A stretch of DNA of 64,000 bases from JAJRAN01 sp963827135 (lineage in GTDB: Archaea; Thermoplasmatota; Thermoplasmata; Methanomassiliicoccales; UBA472), in assembly GCA_963827135.1 (NCBI GenBank), contig CAWGZX010000004.1:1-64000 (forward strand), in the 5' to 3' direction. Under the pieces are notes generated by a model, which did no database searches, had not been told where the DNA came from, and was given only the letters and a program-made list of their open reading frames with translations. A program made the translations under genes and the position numbers. Positions within the stretch are counted from its first letter, which is position 1; each line of letters opens with the position of its first letter. Below, in pieces: positions 1 to 8,819 of this stretch.

Positions 1-375
1 TGATCTCGTTCAGGACCGCTCCCTGCTTGCCTATCACCAGTCCAGGCGCAGACACTAGATGGTGACCTCCCCGGTGTCCTGCTCGAAGTAGATGTCGGTA
101 ATCTCCGCCTCCACGGGGATGATTTCGCGGATGCGCTTCTCCACGACCTCCGGGTCGGCCAAGGTGCTCAGATTGCCCGGCCTGATGGCCACCCGGCGCC
201 TCAGCCCTTGGGCCAGTTGCCGGACGATATCGTTGTTCGACGCGAAGGCCTCCATGTCCTGGGTATAGATGACCACCACTGGACCCTCGAAATCGATGGA
301 GGTGATGTTTACGCTGGAGGGCACTATCTTACGTACCTGGTCTCTCGCCTCGTCTAGGATTCTATCTGCGCTCAT
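1..375 (-). CDS. aCPSF1 (beta-CASP KH-domain ribonuclease), N-terminal part, frameshifted, runs off the window
   Basis: N-terminal KH region of the archaeal cleavage/polyadenylation-factor-like ribonuclease, which trims RNA 3' ends and takes part in transcription termination. The visible ~107 residues start at MSADRILDEARDQV and show the paired beta segments of this family (SIDFEGPVVVIYTQ, then TDIYFEQDTGEVTI). The frame then meets TAG at 55-57, but the adjacent frame reads PGLVIGKQGAVLNEI, the expected KH loop with its GKxG-type signature, so one base is missing or extra near 55-58. The metallo-beta-lactamase and beta-CASP domains lie beyond base 1. I chose the ATG at 375; an upstream TTG at 426 would add an unlikely tail. 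A TATA-like CTATTTACC at about 402-412 suggests a short or absent leader. It follows psmB on the same strand, a common archaeal pairing. Confidence 0.85.
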
Positions 376-451
376 GAACCTTTCACACTTCGCGTTGCTT
401 TTTGGTAAATAGATGGATATGGACAATTAGGAAATGAGGTTGGAAAAGGGT

Positions 452-1108
452 TTACCGGCTCTTGGGGTAATCTATCCCAAGCTTGGTGGCCTTCTTGGGG
501 ATCTCGTCCTCGGAGAGCTCGCGGTAGCCATCCTTGCTTATGCACACGATGGCCATGCCATGTCCGGAGGCGGAGTCGCGCTTCATGGCTGCGTTGAGGG
601 CCCTTATGGCCAGGTCCACGTTCTGGTCCTGGTCATTCCCCGCTCGTAGTTGTCCTCCAGGACACCGTAAGCGAAGAGGGAGCCTGAGCCCACCGAGACG
701 TAGTCGTCGCGGATGGAGCCTCCCGCCGCATCCAGGGAGTAGACGTGCCCTCCGGACTTGTCCACGCCGCCCATGATCAGCCCGACGTAGTAGAAGCCCA
801 TGGACCTCCGCCGCGGTGAAGGATGTTGGACAGTAAAGTGGAAGCGGCCTTGACGCTTATCCTGGTCCCGCGTTCAGGCAGTAGAGTTCCACTTCTGCCT
901 TAATATATCGGGCCAAGAGTTGGGCGTCGCCCACCAATCCCGCCGTGGTCAGGCCAAGATTCTCATCGATCTTGTAGACCTTCTGGACGTCCTTATGTGC
1001 GATGATGTTCCCCATCGTGGCCCTTCTCTCCGAGGCTAGGACTGCACCTTCCTTGTTGACGAGGCCGATTGTGGTTGTTCCTGTTTTCAATTGTTGGTCA
1101 GACGTCAT
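452..1108 (-). pseudogene. psmB: Proteasome beta subunit, frameshifted three times
   Basis: Catalytic subunit of the archaeal 20S proteasome. The first frame gives MTSDQQLKTG followed by TTTIGLVNKEG; the Gly-Thr junction is the propeptide processing site and exposes the catalytic Thr1. ERRATMG and the later Lys region match the active-site neighbourhood. The reading frame is lost near 868-876 (after VELYCL), near 800-806 (before MGFYYVGLIMGGVDKSG) and near 632-638 (after EDNYERGM). In the shifted frames the family sequence continues without damage: ISVKAASTLLSNILH, then QDQNVDLAIRALNAAMKRDS, then the end at a TAA at 452. Three indels with intact residues between them look like sequence error rather than decay, because this protein is normally essential. 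The start at 1108 is set by the short propeptide. Confidence 0.88.
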
Positions 1109-1154
1109 TCCATCACACCCGTACAAAACATGCCGAAAAGATGGATATGTTAAT

Positions 1155-1190
1155 CGACACATCGCAAATAAAAGTTTTGATATAAATAGG
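1155..1190 (-). promoter_or_regulatory. Archaeal TATA promoter of psmB
   Basis: On the minus strand the stretch at 1179-1190 reads CCTATTTATATC, a good archaeal TATA box. Start of transcription is expected about 25 bases downstream, near 1155, leaving a leader of roughly 47 bases before the psmB ATG. The position is inferred from box spacing only. Confidence 0.5.
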
Positions 1191-1233
1191 TTTCTGATTC
1201 GGATCTCTCTTTCCACACCTCTTGGCTGTCAGG

Positions 1234-1776
1234 TCAGGAGCCTCCTTGCGAGGACCCTGCCCTCCGGCTCTCCCTGATGTTCAGGGCGATGAGATGGATC
1301 AGGAAGGCCACTGAGACCCCGGCCAACGTCCCTGTCAGCAAACGGACCAGGTTGGTGGACTCGTAGTCGGTCAGAAGCTGGATCCCTCCGTCCAAGGCCA
1401 TGGGCACGAATCCCAGGGCCACCACCAGCAAAGGCACCCTGACCTTAAGGGTGAGCACCAGGACCATGCCCAGCACCAAGCCCACGAACAATCCCAGGTC
1501 CCGGGCACAGAAGGGCATCTCGTTGCCGTTGAGGTAGTAGGAGCGCGAGGAAATCTGGTGGCAGTTCGAGTCCCCGAGCCAGTAGATCGCGGCGGCGAAT
1601 GGGTTCATCTCCGCGATCTGGTCTGCGTTATCGATGGCCCCCACCCTCCCCGAGAGGTCCCCCACGCTTCCTGGCGCCAAGGTGTAGGGCGCGACTAGGA
1701 CCCAGAGGAGCCAGGCTGTGAAGATGATGAGCACTGGCGCCTCTGCCTTCTGCAACGAGGACAGCCTTCTCGGCAT
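1234..1776 (-). CDS. DUF2085 family membrane protein
   Basis: Predicted inner-membrane protein of about 180 residues with no known reaction. It has an N-terminal membrane segment (PVLIIFTAWLLWVLVAPYTL) and two or three more near the end. Between them lies the family hallmark: GDSNCHQISSRSYYL followed by MPFCARDLGLFVGLVLG, that is CHQ...S-S followed by a C-x-R-D-x-G loop. These conserved Cys, His and Arg residues are typical of DUF2085. The start at 1776 begins with MPRRLSSLQ, a positively charged lead into the first membrane segment. A longer open frame continues upstream, but it runs antisense through the neighbouring FmdE-like gene and has no family similarity. It ends 125 bases upstream of psmB on the same strand. 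Confidence 0.8.
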   Translation of the reverse strand: MPRRLSSLQKAEAPVLIIFTAWLLWVLVAPYTLAPGSVGDLSGRVGAIDNADQIAEMNPFAAAIYWLGDSNCHQISSRSYYLNGNEMPFCARDLGLFVGLVLGMVLVLTLKVRVPLLVVALGFVPMALDGGIQLLTDYESTNLVRLLTGTLAGVSVAFLIHLIALNIRESRRAGSSQGGS

Positions 1777-1863
1777 AGTCCCAGCGACAAATCCCCAGCT
1801 TATCAACCTTATGGTAGGCTCCGACCCTCGCCTCGAATGATAATCGATGCCAAAAGGTGATAT

Positions 1864-2325
1864 GTGGCCTCTGACATTGATGCAAACATGGTCAACCTGC
1901 CTGAGGAGCTCAAGCTCTTGAAGAAGTTCCACGGGCACCTCGGCCCCTATGTTGTGGTAGGATATCGGATGGGGGATCTGGCCAGGGAGAAGCTGGAGGG
2001 CAAGCTCAAGGCGGTGTGCTTCACCGGTTCCAAAGTGCCTCTGTCCTGCATCGTCGACGGGGTCCAGTTCTCCTCCTCCTGCACCCTGGGCAAGGGGAAT
2101 ATCAGCGTCGTGGAAGCTGGCGATCCCAAGGTTCAGTTCTTGGATGAAAAGCATCTGATGGAGATCAGCCTGCTCGAGGGCGTGAGCGAGAGCATCAGCA
2201 ATAGCATGAGCCGCGAAACCGAGGAGCTGCTGGCCCTCTCCATCTTCCATGAGCCGGAGACCGCGCTGTTCCGCATCACCACCATCGAGCGAAGCCCGCA
2301 TGAGTTAAGAGTGAAACTGAAGTGA
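1864..2325 (+). CDS. FmdE-like protein (formylmethanofuran dehydrogenase subunit E family)
   Basis: A 153-residue protein of the FmdE family. The family signature FHGHLGPYVVVGYRMG is at about residues 22-37, followed by SCIVDGVQFSSSCTLGKGN with the paired cysteines that can hold a metal ion. The usual C-terminal zinc ribbon of longer FmdE proteins is absent. Stand-alone FmdE-like proteins occur outside formylmethanofuran dehydrogenase operons and their exact role is unknown, so this gene alone is not evidence of methanogenesis. GTG at 1864 follows AGGTGAT and is the chosen start; ATG at 1888 (MVNLPEEL) is the alternative. The last 50 bases overlap the convergent tadC-like gene. Confidence 0.78.
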   Translation: MASDIDANMVNLPEELKLLKKFHGHLGPYVVVGYRMGDLAREKLEGKLKAVCFTGSKVPLSCIVDGVQFSSSCTLGKGNISVVEAGDPKVQFLDEKHLMEISLLEGVSESISNSMSRETEELLALSIFHEPETALFRITTIERSPHELRVKLK

Positions 2326-4009
2326 AGGCGAGAACGGCCAAGGGCATGCGCGAGGCGAACCCTTGGACGAGCTGTGGCCATCCGTTGTTCTCGACCAGGA
2401 AGGTCGTGAGGTACGTCACCACGAATCCCAGCTCGATGACATAGATGCCTGCCATGAGCGTCACCCAGCCCGTGGCGTCCCCTCCCCCAGTGAAGGAGGA
2501 GGTCAGACCGAAAAGTCCCACCGTCACCCCGAGGACGATAGGGGCGAACACCAGGCTGGTGGAGCGCATCATGTCCACCACGCCGCGCATCCTCTCCTTG
2601 ACGCCCTCCTCGCAGTCCAGGACCTGTCCCTGGCTCTTCGCCAGGCGCGCCGCTATCCTCCCGGCCGCCTCGCCGTCGCCCTGCGCGCACCTGGCCACGG
2701 TGATGAAGGCCTCGTGCACCAGCGGTCGGTCTGGTATGGGGTCGATGGCCCCCATGGCCTCGTCCAAGGGGATGCGCGCCATCCTGGCTTTATGGAGAAC
2801 GGCCGCGCACCATTCCGCGAACGCCCCCTTCGAGCCGGTGCTGTCGGCTTCGGCCATCGCCCTTTCCAGACTGGCGCCGGTGGAGAGCCTGTTGCCCAAC
2901 TGGTAGAGGCCGAGGATGAAGTCCCTCTCCCGCGCGCGCTCCTTCTTCTTAGGCCTTTTCGCCCCCTTTCGGAGAGCGATGAGCGCGGGTGGCATCGATA
3001 TCAAGGCCAAGGTGAGATAGGGCTGCGTCTGGACCGGCACCGCAAGGGCGTACCCGGCGAGCACGAGGAGCCATACCACCCAAGGCCAGTCCTTCGGGCT
3101 GATGGCCCTCACCTTCGCCTCGGCCGCATCGGCCATCGGGCTGGAGCTGACCAGGGACCTGGAATAAAGGAGGCAGGACAACGGGATGATCACGAGCAAG
3201 AGGATGGAGATAGGGAGCATCGGTGGCGACTGTGACCCGACCACGGCCGCCCCGTTCGGGACCGGACTGGCCATGGCGAGCAGAGGGACGATGGAGAGCA
3301 GCATGATCGGAAGGAGGATGCCCAGCGCGAAGATGGCCATCACCGGCGTGCTCAGCCCGGCCACGTAGCGCTCGGCCGCGTCCCTCAGCCCCTGGACCGA
3401 GATCTCGTGCGCCTTCTCCATCAGCCGTTCCATCCCCTCCTTGGTCGGCTCATGGGATGATGCTGAGAAAAGGTAGAGCGATTGCCTGAGGGCATGGTTC
3501 GCCTCTCCCAGGGAGCCGGCGAGGTCGACCAAGGCCGACTCGATGTCCGGCCAGGAACGTGTGAGCACGCCCCAGCTGGCCAGCGCCAACCTCCTTCCCA
3601 GGGGATCGAGGCTGGAGCGCGAGGCGAAGAGCACCGCCTTGTCGAGCGAGGGCGAGACGCTCATGCTCATGGCCATGGCGCCGATCACGGAGGGCGCATG
3701 CCTCAGATAGGAGAGGGACTCCCGCCTGGCCATCCTAGAAGGGCGGTTGGAGACGTAGGATGAGGCGATGAAAGGGGCCACCGTCGCAGCCACGATCGCC
3801 AGAAGGCCTTCCCAAAGGCCCAGGACCAGGAAGGCGGCCAAGGTCGCCACGACCCCGATGCAGGCACACATCAGGAAAGCTCTCCAGGCCGAAAGAAGCA
3901 GCTCCGGTTCCCCGAGCATGTTCCTCTCCATCCAAGCCACGGTCGAGGCGTCCTGGGAGGGGCGGAGCGCTGGAAGAAGCGAGCGCGGTATCGAAGGGAA
4001 GGTGGTCAT
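2276..4009 (-). CDS. Type II/IV secretion system membrane protein, TadC/FlaJ-like
   Basis: Integral-membrane platform protein of an archaeal type IV filament or Tad-like machine, working with the ATPase encoded just upstream. At 577 residues it holds two GspF-type units: membrane helices at about 45-90, a helical cytoplasmic part (SLSYLRHAPSVIGAMAMSMS, typical of TadB/TadC), helices at about 225-275 and 300-350, a second cytoplasmic helical block (FILGLYQLGNRLSTGASLER) and closing helices at about 470-575. The doubled arrangement matches archaeal FlaJ-like proteins. The gene begins 14 bases after the end of the TadA-like gene, so the two are surely co-transcribed. It overlaps the end of the convergent FmdE-like gene. 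Confidence 0.82.
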   Translation of the reverse strand: MTTFPSIPRSLLPALRPSQDASTVAWMERNMLGEPELLLSAWRAFLMCACIGVVATLAAFLVLGLWEGLLAIVAATVAPFIASSYVSNRPSRMARRESLSYLRHAPSVIGAMAMSMSVSPSLDKAVLFASRSSLDPLGRRLALASWGVLTRSWPDIESALVDLAGSLGEANHALRQSLYLFSASSHEPTKEGMERLMEKAHEISVQGLRDAAERYVAGLSTPVMAIFALGILLPIMLLSIVPLLAMASPVPNGAAVVGSQSPPMLPISILLLVIIPLSCLLYSRSLVSSSPMADAAEAKVRAISPKDWPWVVWLLVLAGYALAVPVQTQPYLTLALISMPPALIALRKGAKRPKKKERARERDFILGLYQLGNRLSTGASLERAMAEADSTGSKGAFAEWCAAVLHKARMARIPLDEAMGAIDPIPDRPLVHEAFITVARCAQGDGEAAGRIAARLAKSQGQVLDCEEGVKERMRGVVDMMRSTSLVFAPIVLGVTVGLFGLTSSFTGGGDATGWVTLMAGIYVIELGFVVTYLTTFLVENNGWPQLVQGFASRMPLAVLAFTSVSLLTHAGFARWW

Positions 4010-4023
4010 AAGGCGAATTATTG

Positions 4024-5736
4024 CTAGACCCCCTCGATCTCTGGCAGGAGGTCGCGGAATCCCTCCACGATGGCGTCGTAATCAGCCCCTCCGCCCTCCA
4101 TCCTCTCCCAGAAGTAGGCGTTGGCGCGATAGGTCCAGGAGGGTGAGAGGAATTCCTCCCCGTTTTCCAGGGAGCAACGTAGCAGCAGCTCCCGGATGCG
4201 AGCCCTGGCCTGGATGTTGCCCAAGGCCTCATTCATCATGATCCCCCAGGACTTCGCCACCTTCGATATCAGCTGCGACGAGCGCAACGCGTCCAAACCT
4301 TGCGATTGCTCCTGACCGATCAGCGGATGGAAGGTCCCTGCCGGTCTCCTGGCCTCCACCAGCTCCACCACCCGCCTCACCGGGCGCTGCGAGCCACCTG
4401 GCCTGACCAGCCCCAGGGTCAGGATGGCGTCGGTGGCCATGAAGGCCTCGGGGTCGATGCGCATGTCGTGCACCACGCGTTCGAACACCGAGCTCGCGCC
4501 CTCCCCGTGGATGGTCCCCATGACGCTGGAGCCGGCCTTGCCCGTCCTCATGCTCTCATACAGCACCTGGGCCTCGCGGCCACGCACCTCGCCCAGGATG
4601 ATGGCGGACTCGCCAAGGCGTAAAGAGACTCGCAGCGCGTTCTCCGCCTGGCTTTCTTCGTCCTCTCCCACCCGCTTCTCGATCAGCAGCGACTGGACCT
4701 TGTAGCCCATGGACTGCATCTGGCGGACCGGCAGCTCTGGTGTATCCTCGATGGTGAGGATCCTCTGTCCGGGAGGGAACTCGAAGAGGATGGCTCCAAG
4801 CACCGAGGACTTGCCCGCCCCCCGAGGCCCACACACCATGATGGTCGATCTCCCGTCCACCAGGAAGGAGATGAGGGCGGCGGTGAGGCAGTCCATGGTG
4901 CCGGCACGGACCATCCGCATCAGGGTCCATGGCTGGCTGTCATGCCGCCTCAAAGCTAGCGCCACACCGTGAGGGCTGAGCGGAGGGCCGACCACGGTCG
5001 CCCTCGCGTCCATGCCATGTACGTCGCATTCGAGTACCGGGGAGGCCTCTGAGAAAGGCCTCCCGGTCCGCATCTTCAGGCGGGCGACCAGGGCCCGCAG
5101 CTCGGTCTCGTCCGCCACGATGTTGGTGGAGCACCTGGCCAAAGAGTTGTGCCCTGCGACCCTGGATATGCTGACGTGCAACGGGTTCTGGCGGCAGGGT
5201 GCGTCCACATAGATGTCCTCCAGCCTCCTGTCCTTTAGCAGTATCTCGAAAAGGCCCAGGCCCGCGGTGTACCGAGCGACAACCTCCGCCAGGTTCTGCA
5301 GCTTGAGCTCCGTAGCGATGGGGTCCAGACCGCGACAGGCCCCTGTCCCCTTGGCCAGCCCGCGCAGATGGGACATCGCCATGGAGGCGACCCAGAGCCG
5401 TAGCTCCTCGCCCTCGAGGATGGCCTCCGGAGGGGAGGAGGCCTTGACCCTGTCAGTGGTGATCGCCAGGAGGTCGGTCTCCGTCAGGGGCAAGGTGTAT
5501 TCCCAGGGGGTGACGTGATAGAGCAGGTCCAGCTCGCCGCGGCAGGAGAAGATCCGCACCTTCGATCCTCCCAGATCATATTCCTCGACCAACCTGGACC
5601 CTGAAGGAGGGACGAGGTTCAACCAGTAGTGGGAAAAGCGTGGGCAAGAGCGCTTCCCTTGCTCAAGCATGCGGTCCAATCCCTTGATCCCTAAGGAGCT
5701 GGCCGAATGCGCCTTCCTCATCAGGACCTTAGGCAT
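4024..5736 (-). CDS. Type IV secretion/pilus assembly ATPase, TadA/VirB11-like
   Basis: Hexameric ATPase that powers pilin assembly or secretion through the TadC-like platform. Of 570 residues the N-terminal third is variable. The ATPase core shows Walker A GPRGAGKSS, the Asp box TIEDTPELP, a Walker B region SAIILGEVRGREA and the His box MGTIHGEGASSVFERV, all in the usual order. The C-terminal ~90 residues form a helical tail (KSWGIMMNEALGNIQARARI) seen in archaeal homologues. The start at 5736 overlaps the Cys-rich gene by 8 bases, which implies translational coupling. Two pilin-like genes at 8.4-9.3 kb are probable substrates, though they sit on the other strand beyond the U32 gene. Confidence 0.88.
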   Translation of the reverse strand: MPKVLMRKAHSASSLGIKGLDRMLEQGKRSCPRFSHYWLNLVPPSGSRLVEEYDLGGSKVRIFSCRGELDLLYHVTPWEYTLPLTETDLLAITTDRVKASSPPEAILEGEELRLWVASMAMSHLRGLAKGTGACRGLDPIATELKLQNLAEVVARYTAGLGLFEILLKDRRLEDIYVDAPCRQNPLHVSISRVAGHNSLARCSTNIVADETELRALVARLKMRTGRPFSEASPVLECDVHGMDARATVVGPPLSPHGVALALRRHDSQPWTLMRMVRAGTMDCLTAALISFLVDGRSTIMVCGPRGAGKSSVLGAILFEFPPGQRILTIEDTPELPVRQMQSMGYKVQSLLIEKRVGEDEESQAENALRVSLRLGESAIILGEVRGREAQVLYESMRTGKAGSSVMGTIHGEGASSVFERVVHDMRIDPEAFMATDAILTLGLVRPGGSQRPVRRVVELVEARRPAGTFHPLIGQEQSQGLDALRSSQLISKVAKSWGIMMNEALGNIQARARIRELLLRCSLENGEEFLSPSWTYRANAYFWERMEGGGADYDAIVEGFRDLLPEIEGV

Positions 5737-6283
5737 GCCCCGATTCCCCCACGACCATGAAGGCCTCCCTGGAGGAGGACCGTTCTATGCTGCGCATCTT
5801 CGCCAGGACCGCGGTGAGAACGTCGTTCGCCCTCTCGGAGCAGGAGGCGCATCTGGCCCGCGGCTGCGCCGGCTTGGCCTTAGGGGCTTGGCCATCCCAC
5901 TCATAGGGAATGGAGTCCGCGACCTTTTGCAGCAATAACGAGGGACGACCTGGGCAGCTGGAGCAGGAGCGCTCCACAGGGGAGAGGGCCTCCTCGCGGC
6001 ACAGCTTAACCGCTTCCGCGAGCTCCCGCAGCACCTGCACGCATCCGCCCTCATAGGCCACGTCCAAACTGGCGGAAAGCACCAGCCTATCGAAGCTTGG
6101 CAGCCGGCATATCGACCTCAGGGCGCAGCGCATGCAGCTCTGGTCCGTCAGGTCTTTCGCCCCATGGCAGTTGCGGCAATCGATGAGGAGGACGCCATCC
6201 CGAACCAAGGCTCCGCCTCTGCCCTGGTTGGAAATGGGCCTCTTCGTGGATGTCGATCTAGGAAGCAGCTCGGATATTCTCAT
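5729..6283 (-). CDS. Cys-rich protein of the Tad-like cluster, unknown function
   Basis: I do not recognise a family. The 184-residue product has no signal peptide or membrane segment, so it is probably cytoplasmic. It is rich in paired cysteines: CRNCHGAKDL and CMRCALRSIC near residues 36-60, then CVQVLRELAEAVKLC, CSSCPG and CASCSERAND. The spacing suggests two or three zinc sites or an iron-sulfur cluster. It is the first gene of a three-gene operon and overlaps the start of the motor ATPase by 8 bases, so a role in regulating or sensing for the filament machine is likely but unproven. The divergent U32 gene starts 100 bases away. Confidence 0.6.
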   Translation of the reverse strand: MRISELLPRSTSTKRPISNQGRGGALVRDGVLLIDCRNCHGAKDLTDQSCMRCALRSICRLPSFDRLVLSASLDVAYEGGCVQVLRELAEAVKLCREEALSPVERSCSSCPGRPSLLLQKVADSIPYEWDGQAPKAKPAQPRARCASCSERANDVLTAVLAKMRSIERSSSREAFMVVGESGHA

Positions 6284-6383
6284 TCTCGTCCCGATGAGTA
6301 AAAAATCCCAGGGCTTATCCCGGCATCAATTACCTGCAAGCTACGAAGTGCAGTATTTTCTAATCCACCGCCGATGTAGTGCC

Positions 6384-8300
6384 ATGGAGGTCCTCGCACC
6401 GGCCGGGTCGATCGAGTCCCTGAAGGCAGCCATATCTGGCGGAGCGGACGCGGTCTACCTCGGCGGGAGAAGGTTCGGCGCGCGCAGGTTCGCCCCGAAC
6501 TTCAGCGATGAGGAGCTCGCAGGAGCGGCGGACCTGGCCCATGCTCATGGAGTAAGGGTCTACGTCACCGTGAACACCTTGATCAAGGATAGGGAGCTGG
6601 AGGATGCCGTCAGCTATGTAGGGCTCCTGGAGGACATCGGCGCGGACGCGGTGATCGTGCAGGACAGAGGCTTGCTACGGGCGATCAAGGAGCGGACGCG
6701 CATTCCGGTGCACGCCTCCACGCAGATGGGCATCCATACCCCGGAAGGGGCGAGGTGGGCCGAGGAGAACGGCATCGAGCGGGTCATACTAGCAAGGGAG
6801 CTGTCCCTGGCCGAGATATCCGAGATCCGGGAGAAGAGCAAGGTCGGCCTGGAGGTGTTCGTCCATGGCGCCCTCTGCTATTGCTTCTCCGGCCAATGCC
6901 TCTTCTCCAGCTTCGCGGGGGGAAGGAGCGGCAACCGCGGGGCGTGCGCCCAACCTTGCAGGAAGTTCTACAGCTTGGGGGAGAGGCAGGGATACCTGCT
7001 GAGCACGGCGGACATATTCTGCATAGATGCCGTCCCGGACCTGATGCGGATGGGCATCCAAGGGTTGAAGATCGAGGGCAGGATGCGCAGCCCTGTCTAC
7101 GTTTACCTCGCCTCGAGGACCTATTCCCAGGCGGTGAGGAGGGCGGAGCGAGGGGAGGAGCTGGTCAGCCAGAGGGAGCGAGACCTCTTGGCGGTGGCCT
7201 TCAACCGTGGCTTCTCCCGCGGCTATATGATGGAGCCTGAGGTCATGCAGCGCGATCATCCCGATTCCAGGGGATTGCCCCTGGGCCAGGTGGAGGCCGC
7301 CTCGGGCGCGATCCTGCCGTTCGCTCAGGGGATCGAGGAAGGGGACGGCCTAACACTATACCATGAGGCCGAGAAGGTGGGAGGGTTCGAGGTCACGTCC
7401 AAGATGATGCGCACCAGGGAGCTCAGGTGCCCGTTCCCTCTGAAGGACGGAAGATATTCCATCTACAAGACCAAGGACCATGAGTTCAAGTCCATTGAGT
7501 CGAGCATAGCTCAGCTCATGTTCCGACCCCGCCCCGTCGTGAGGAGGAGGATCCGGCTCGGCCACACCGGTGAGCCAAGGGGCCCCAAGGAGCCGGAGCT
7601 GGCAGCAGTGGTATCGTCGCTTAAGGTGCTGGAAAGGGTCGTGCCTTTCCTGGACCGGGCATACTTCGAGCTCACCGAGCGCATGGAGCAGGCGGAGGAC
7701 CTCTGCCGCTCGCAGGGCGTGGAGTTCGTCCCCATGCTGCCGCGGGTCACGCCCCAGATACCCATGATCAAGCAAGAGGCGGTGATGGTAAGCAACGTCG
7801 ATCAGGCTAATGCGTACCGAGATCGAAGGCTGTATGGCCATTACTCCCTGAACCTGTTCAATGGCCTGACGGTCCCCGGGATGCACCAGTCGATGGCCTC
7901 GGTCGAGCTCTCCCGGGACGAGCTCAGGGACCTCGCGGCCAACTACCCTCATCGCCTCGAGGTGCTGGTCTTCGGCAGGGTGGAGCTGATGGTCACGAAG
8001 GACCCAAGCCTGGTCCAAGGGGCCCTGCGGGACCAGGCGGGGAAGAGCTTCCCAGTATACCGAGATAGCAAGGGGATGGCGCACATCCTCAACTCCGCTG
8101 ACCTGATGCTGCTCGAGTTCATCGGGGAGCTGGGAGAGATGGGGGTCGACTCGGTGGCCTTGGACCTGCGCAGGAAGAATCCTGATCTAGCGCAGATGGT
8201 TGCCAAGGCTTTCAGGGATGGCGACCGCTCCAAGAAGAGCGCCATTAAAAGGAAGTGCGGCGCGATCACCACTGGCCATTATCTCAAGGGAGTGGATTGA
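6384..8300 (+). CDS. Peptidase U32 family protein
   Basis: A 638-residue protein of the U32 family (collagenase-like; many members are now linked to RNA or cofactor hydroxylation). The N-terminal domain is clear: MEVLAPAGSIESLKAAISGG, GADAVYLGG, then VYVTVNTLIKDRELEDAV and ASTQMGIHTPEGARW. The signature region reads EVFVHGALCYCFSGQCLFSS followed by GNRGACAQPCRKFY; these cysteines bind an iron-sulfur cluster in studied relatives. A C-terminal extension (about 380-638) is weaker. I start at ATG 6384 because family similarity begins exactly there; an open frame extends upstream to 6132 but is antisense to the Cys-rich gene. It is divergent from the Tad-like operon. Confidence 0.86.
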   Translation: MEVLAPAGSIESLKAAISGGADAVYLGGRRFGARRFAPNFSDEELAGAADLAHAHGVRVYVTVNTLIKDRELEDAVSYVGLLEDIGADAVIVQDRGLLRAIKERTRIPVHASTQMGIHTPEGARWAEENGIERVILARELSLAEISEIREKSKVGLEVFVHGALCYCFSGQCLFSSFAGGRSGNRGACAQPCRKFYSLGERQGYLLSTADIFCIDAVPDLMRMGIQGLKIEGRMRSPVYVYLASRTYSQAVRRAERGEELVSQRERDLLAVAFNRGFSRGYMMEPEVMQRDHPDSRGLPLGQVEAASGAILPFAQGIEEGDGLTLYHEAEKVGGFEVTSKMMRTRELRCPFPLKDGRYSIYKTKDHEFKSIESSIAQLMFRPRPVVRRRIRLGHTGEPRGPKEPELAAVVSSLKVLERVVPFLDRAYFELTERMEQAEDLCRSQGVEFVPMLPRVTPQIPMIKQEAVMVSNVDQANAYRDRRLYGHYSLNLFNGLTVPGMHQSMASVELSRDELRDLAANYPHRLEVLVFGRVELMVTKDPSLVQGALRDQAGKSFPVYRDSKGMAHILNSADLMLLEFIGELGEMGVDSVALDLRRKNPDLAQMVAKAFRDGDRSKKSAIKRKCGAITTGHYLKGVD

Positions 8301-8372
8301 GGTTCCTCTTCAGAACCAGCAAAGCTTGCTTGTAGCATGAACCATGAGATGATTGTAGGTGATCGATAGAGC

Positions 8373-8819
8373 ATGCCTTGTAGGCGCAGGCTTGCCCGAG
8401 ACATCGAGGGGTCAGGGTTCATGGAGTCCATCCTTGCCATAATGGTGATTTCCTGCTCACTCACCCTAATCCTGGCCTCTTTTCAAGCGATCGCTCCAAG
8501 CGTCAGCGGGGAAGAAGACCTGGAGCGGGAGGCCGAGAGCTGGAGCATGAAGATACTCAGCCTGACGACCGATGACGGCTCGACCATCAGGCGGAGCAGC
8601 CTAGGTCGAGCTCAGAGCTTAGCATCGGAGCCGATGACCTGCAGCGGCGTCCGATGCGAGATCCAGGTCCTTGGCCATGAGACCTTCACTATCCCAATAT
8701 TCTCCATCGGCGAGGTCCTGGAACCTGTCGAAACATGTTACGTCCTGACCACGCCGGTCAATTACGTCGACGAGGGCCAGGATGTGATGGCGGCATTGCT
8801 CAAGGTGGTGGTCTGGTGA
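8373..8819 (+). CDS. Type IV prepilin-like protein
   Basis: A 148-residue protein with an N-terminal class III-type signal: a basic stretch (MPCRRRLARDIEG), then SGFMESILAIMVISCSLTLI. Cleavage after the Gly would leave Glu at +5 ahead of a hydrophobic helix, which is the classic type IV pilin arrangement. The remaining ~110 residues should lie outside the membrane and contain a pair of cysteines (MTCSGVRCEI). It overlaps the next pilin-like gene at GTGA. With the TadA/TadC-like motor encoded 2 kb away, it is a likely subunit or pseudopilin of that machine. I see no full-length family match, so the function is inferred from the signal and the neighbours. Confidence 0.62.
   Translation: MPCRRRLARDIEGSGFMESILAIMVISCSLTLILASFQAIAPSVSGEEDLEREAESWSMKILSLTTDDGSTIRRSSLGRAQSLASEPMTCSGVRCEIQVLGHETFTIPIFSIGEVLEPVETCYVLTTPVNYVDEGQDVMAALLKVVVW

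Noticed and set aside
1777..2301. N-terminal extension of the DUF2085 gene to 355 residues
   Set aside because: The extra residues lie antisense to the FmdE-like gene and have no family similarity; the membrane protein starts naturally at 1776.
6132..6383. Longer start for the U32 gene
   Set aside because: Family similarity starts exactly at ATG 6384 and the upstream codons are antisense to the Cys-rich gene.
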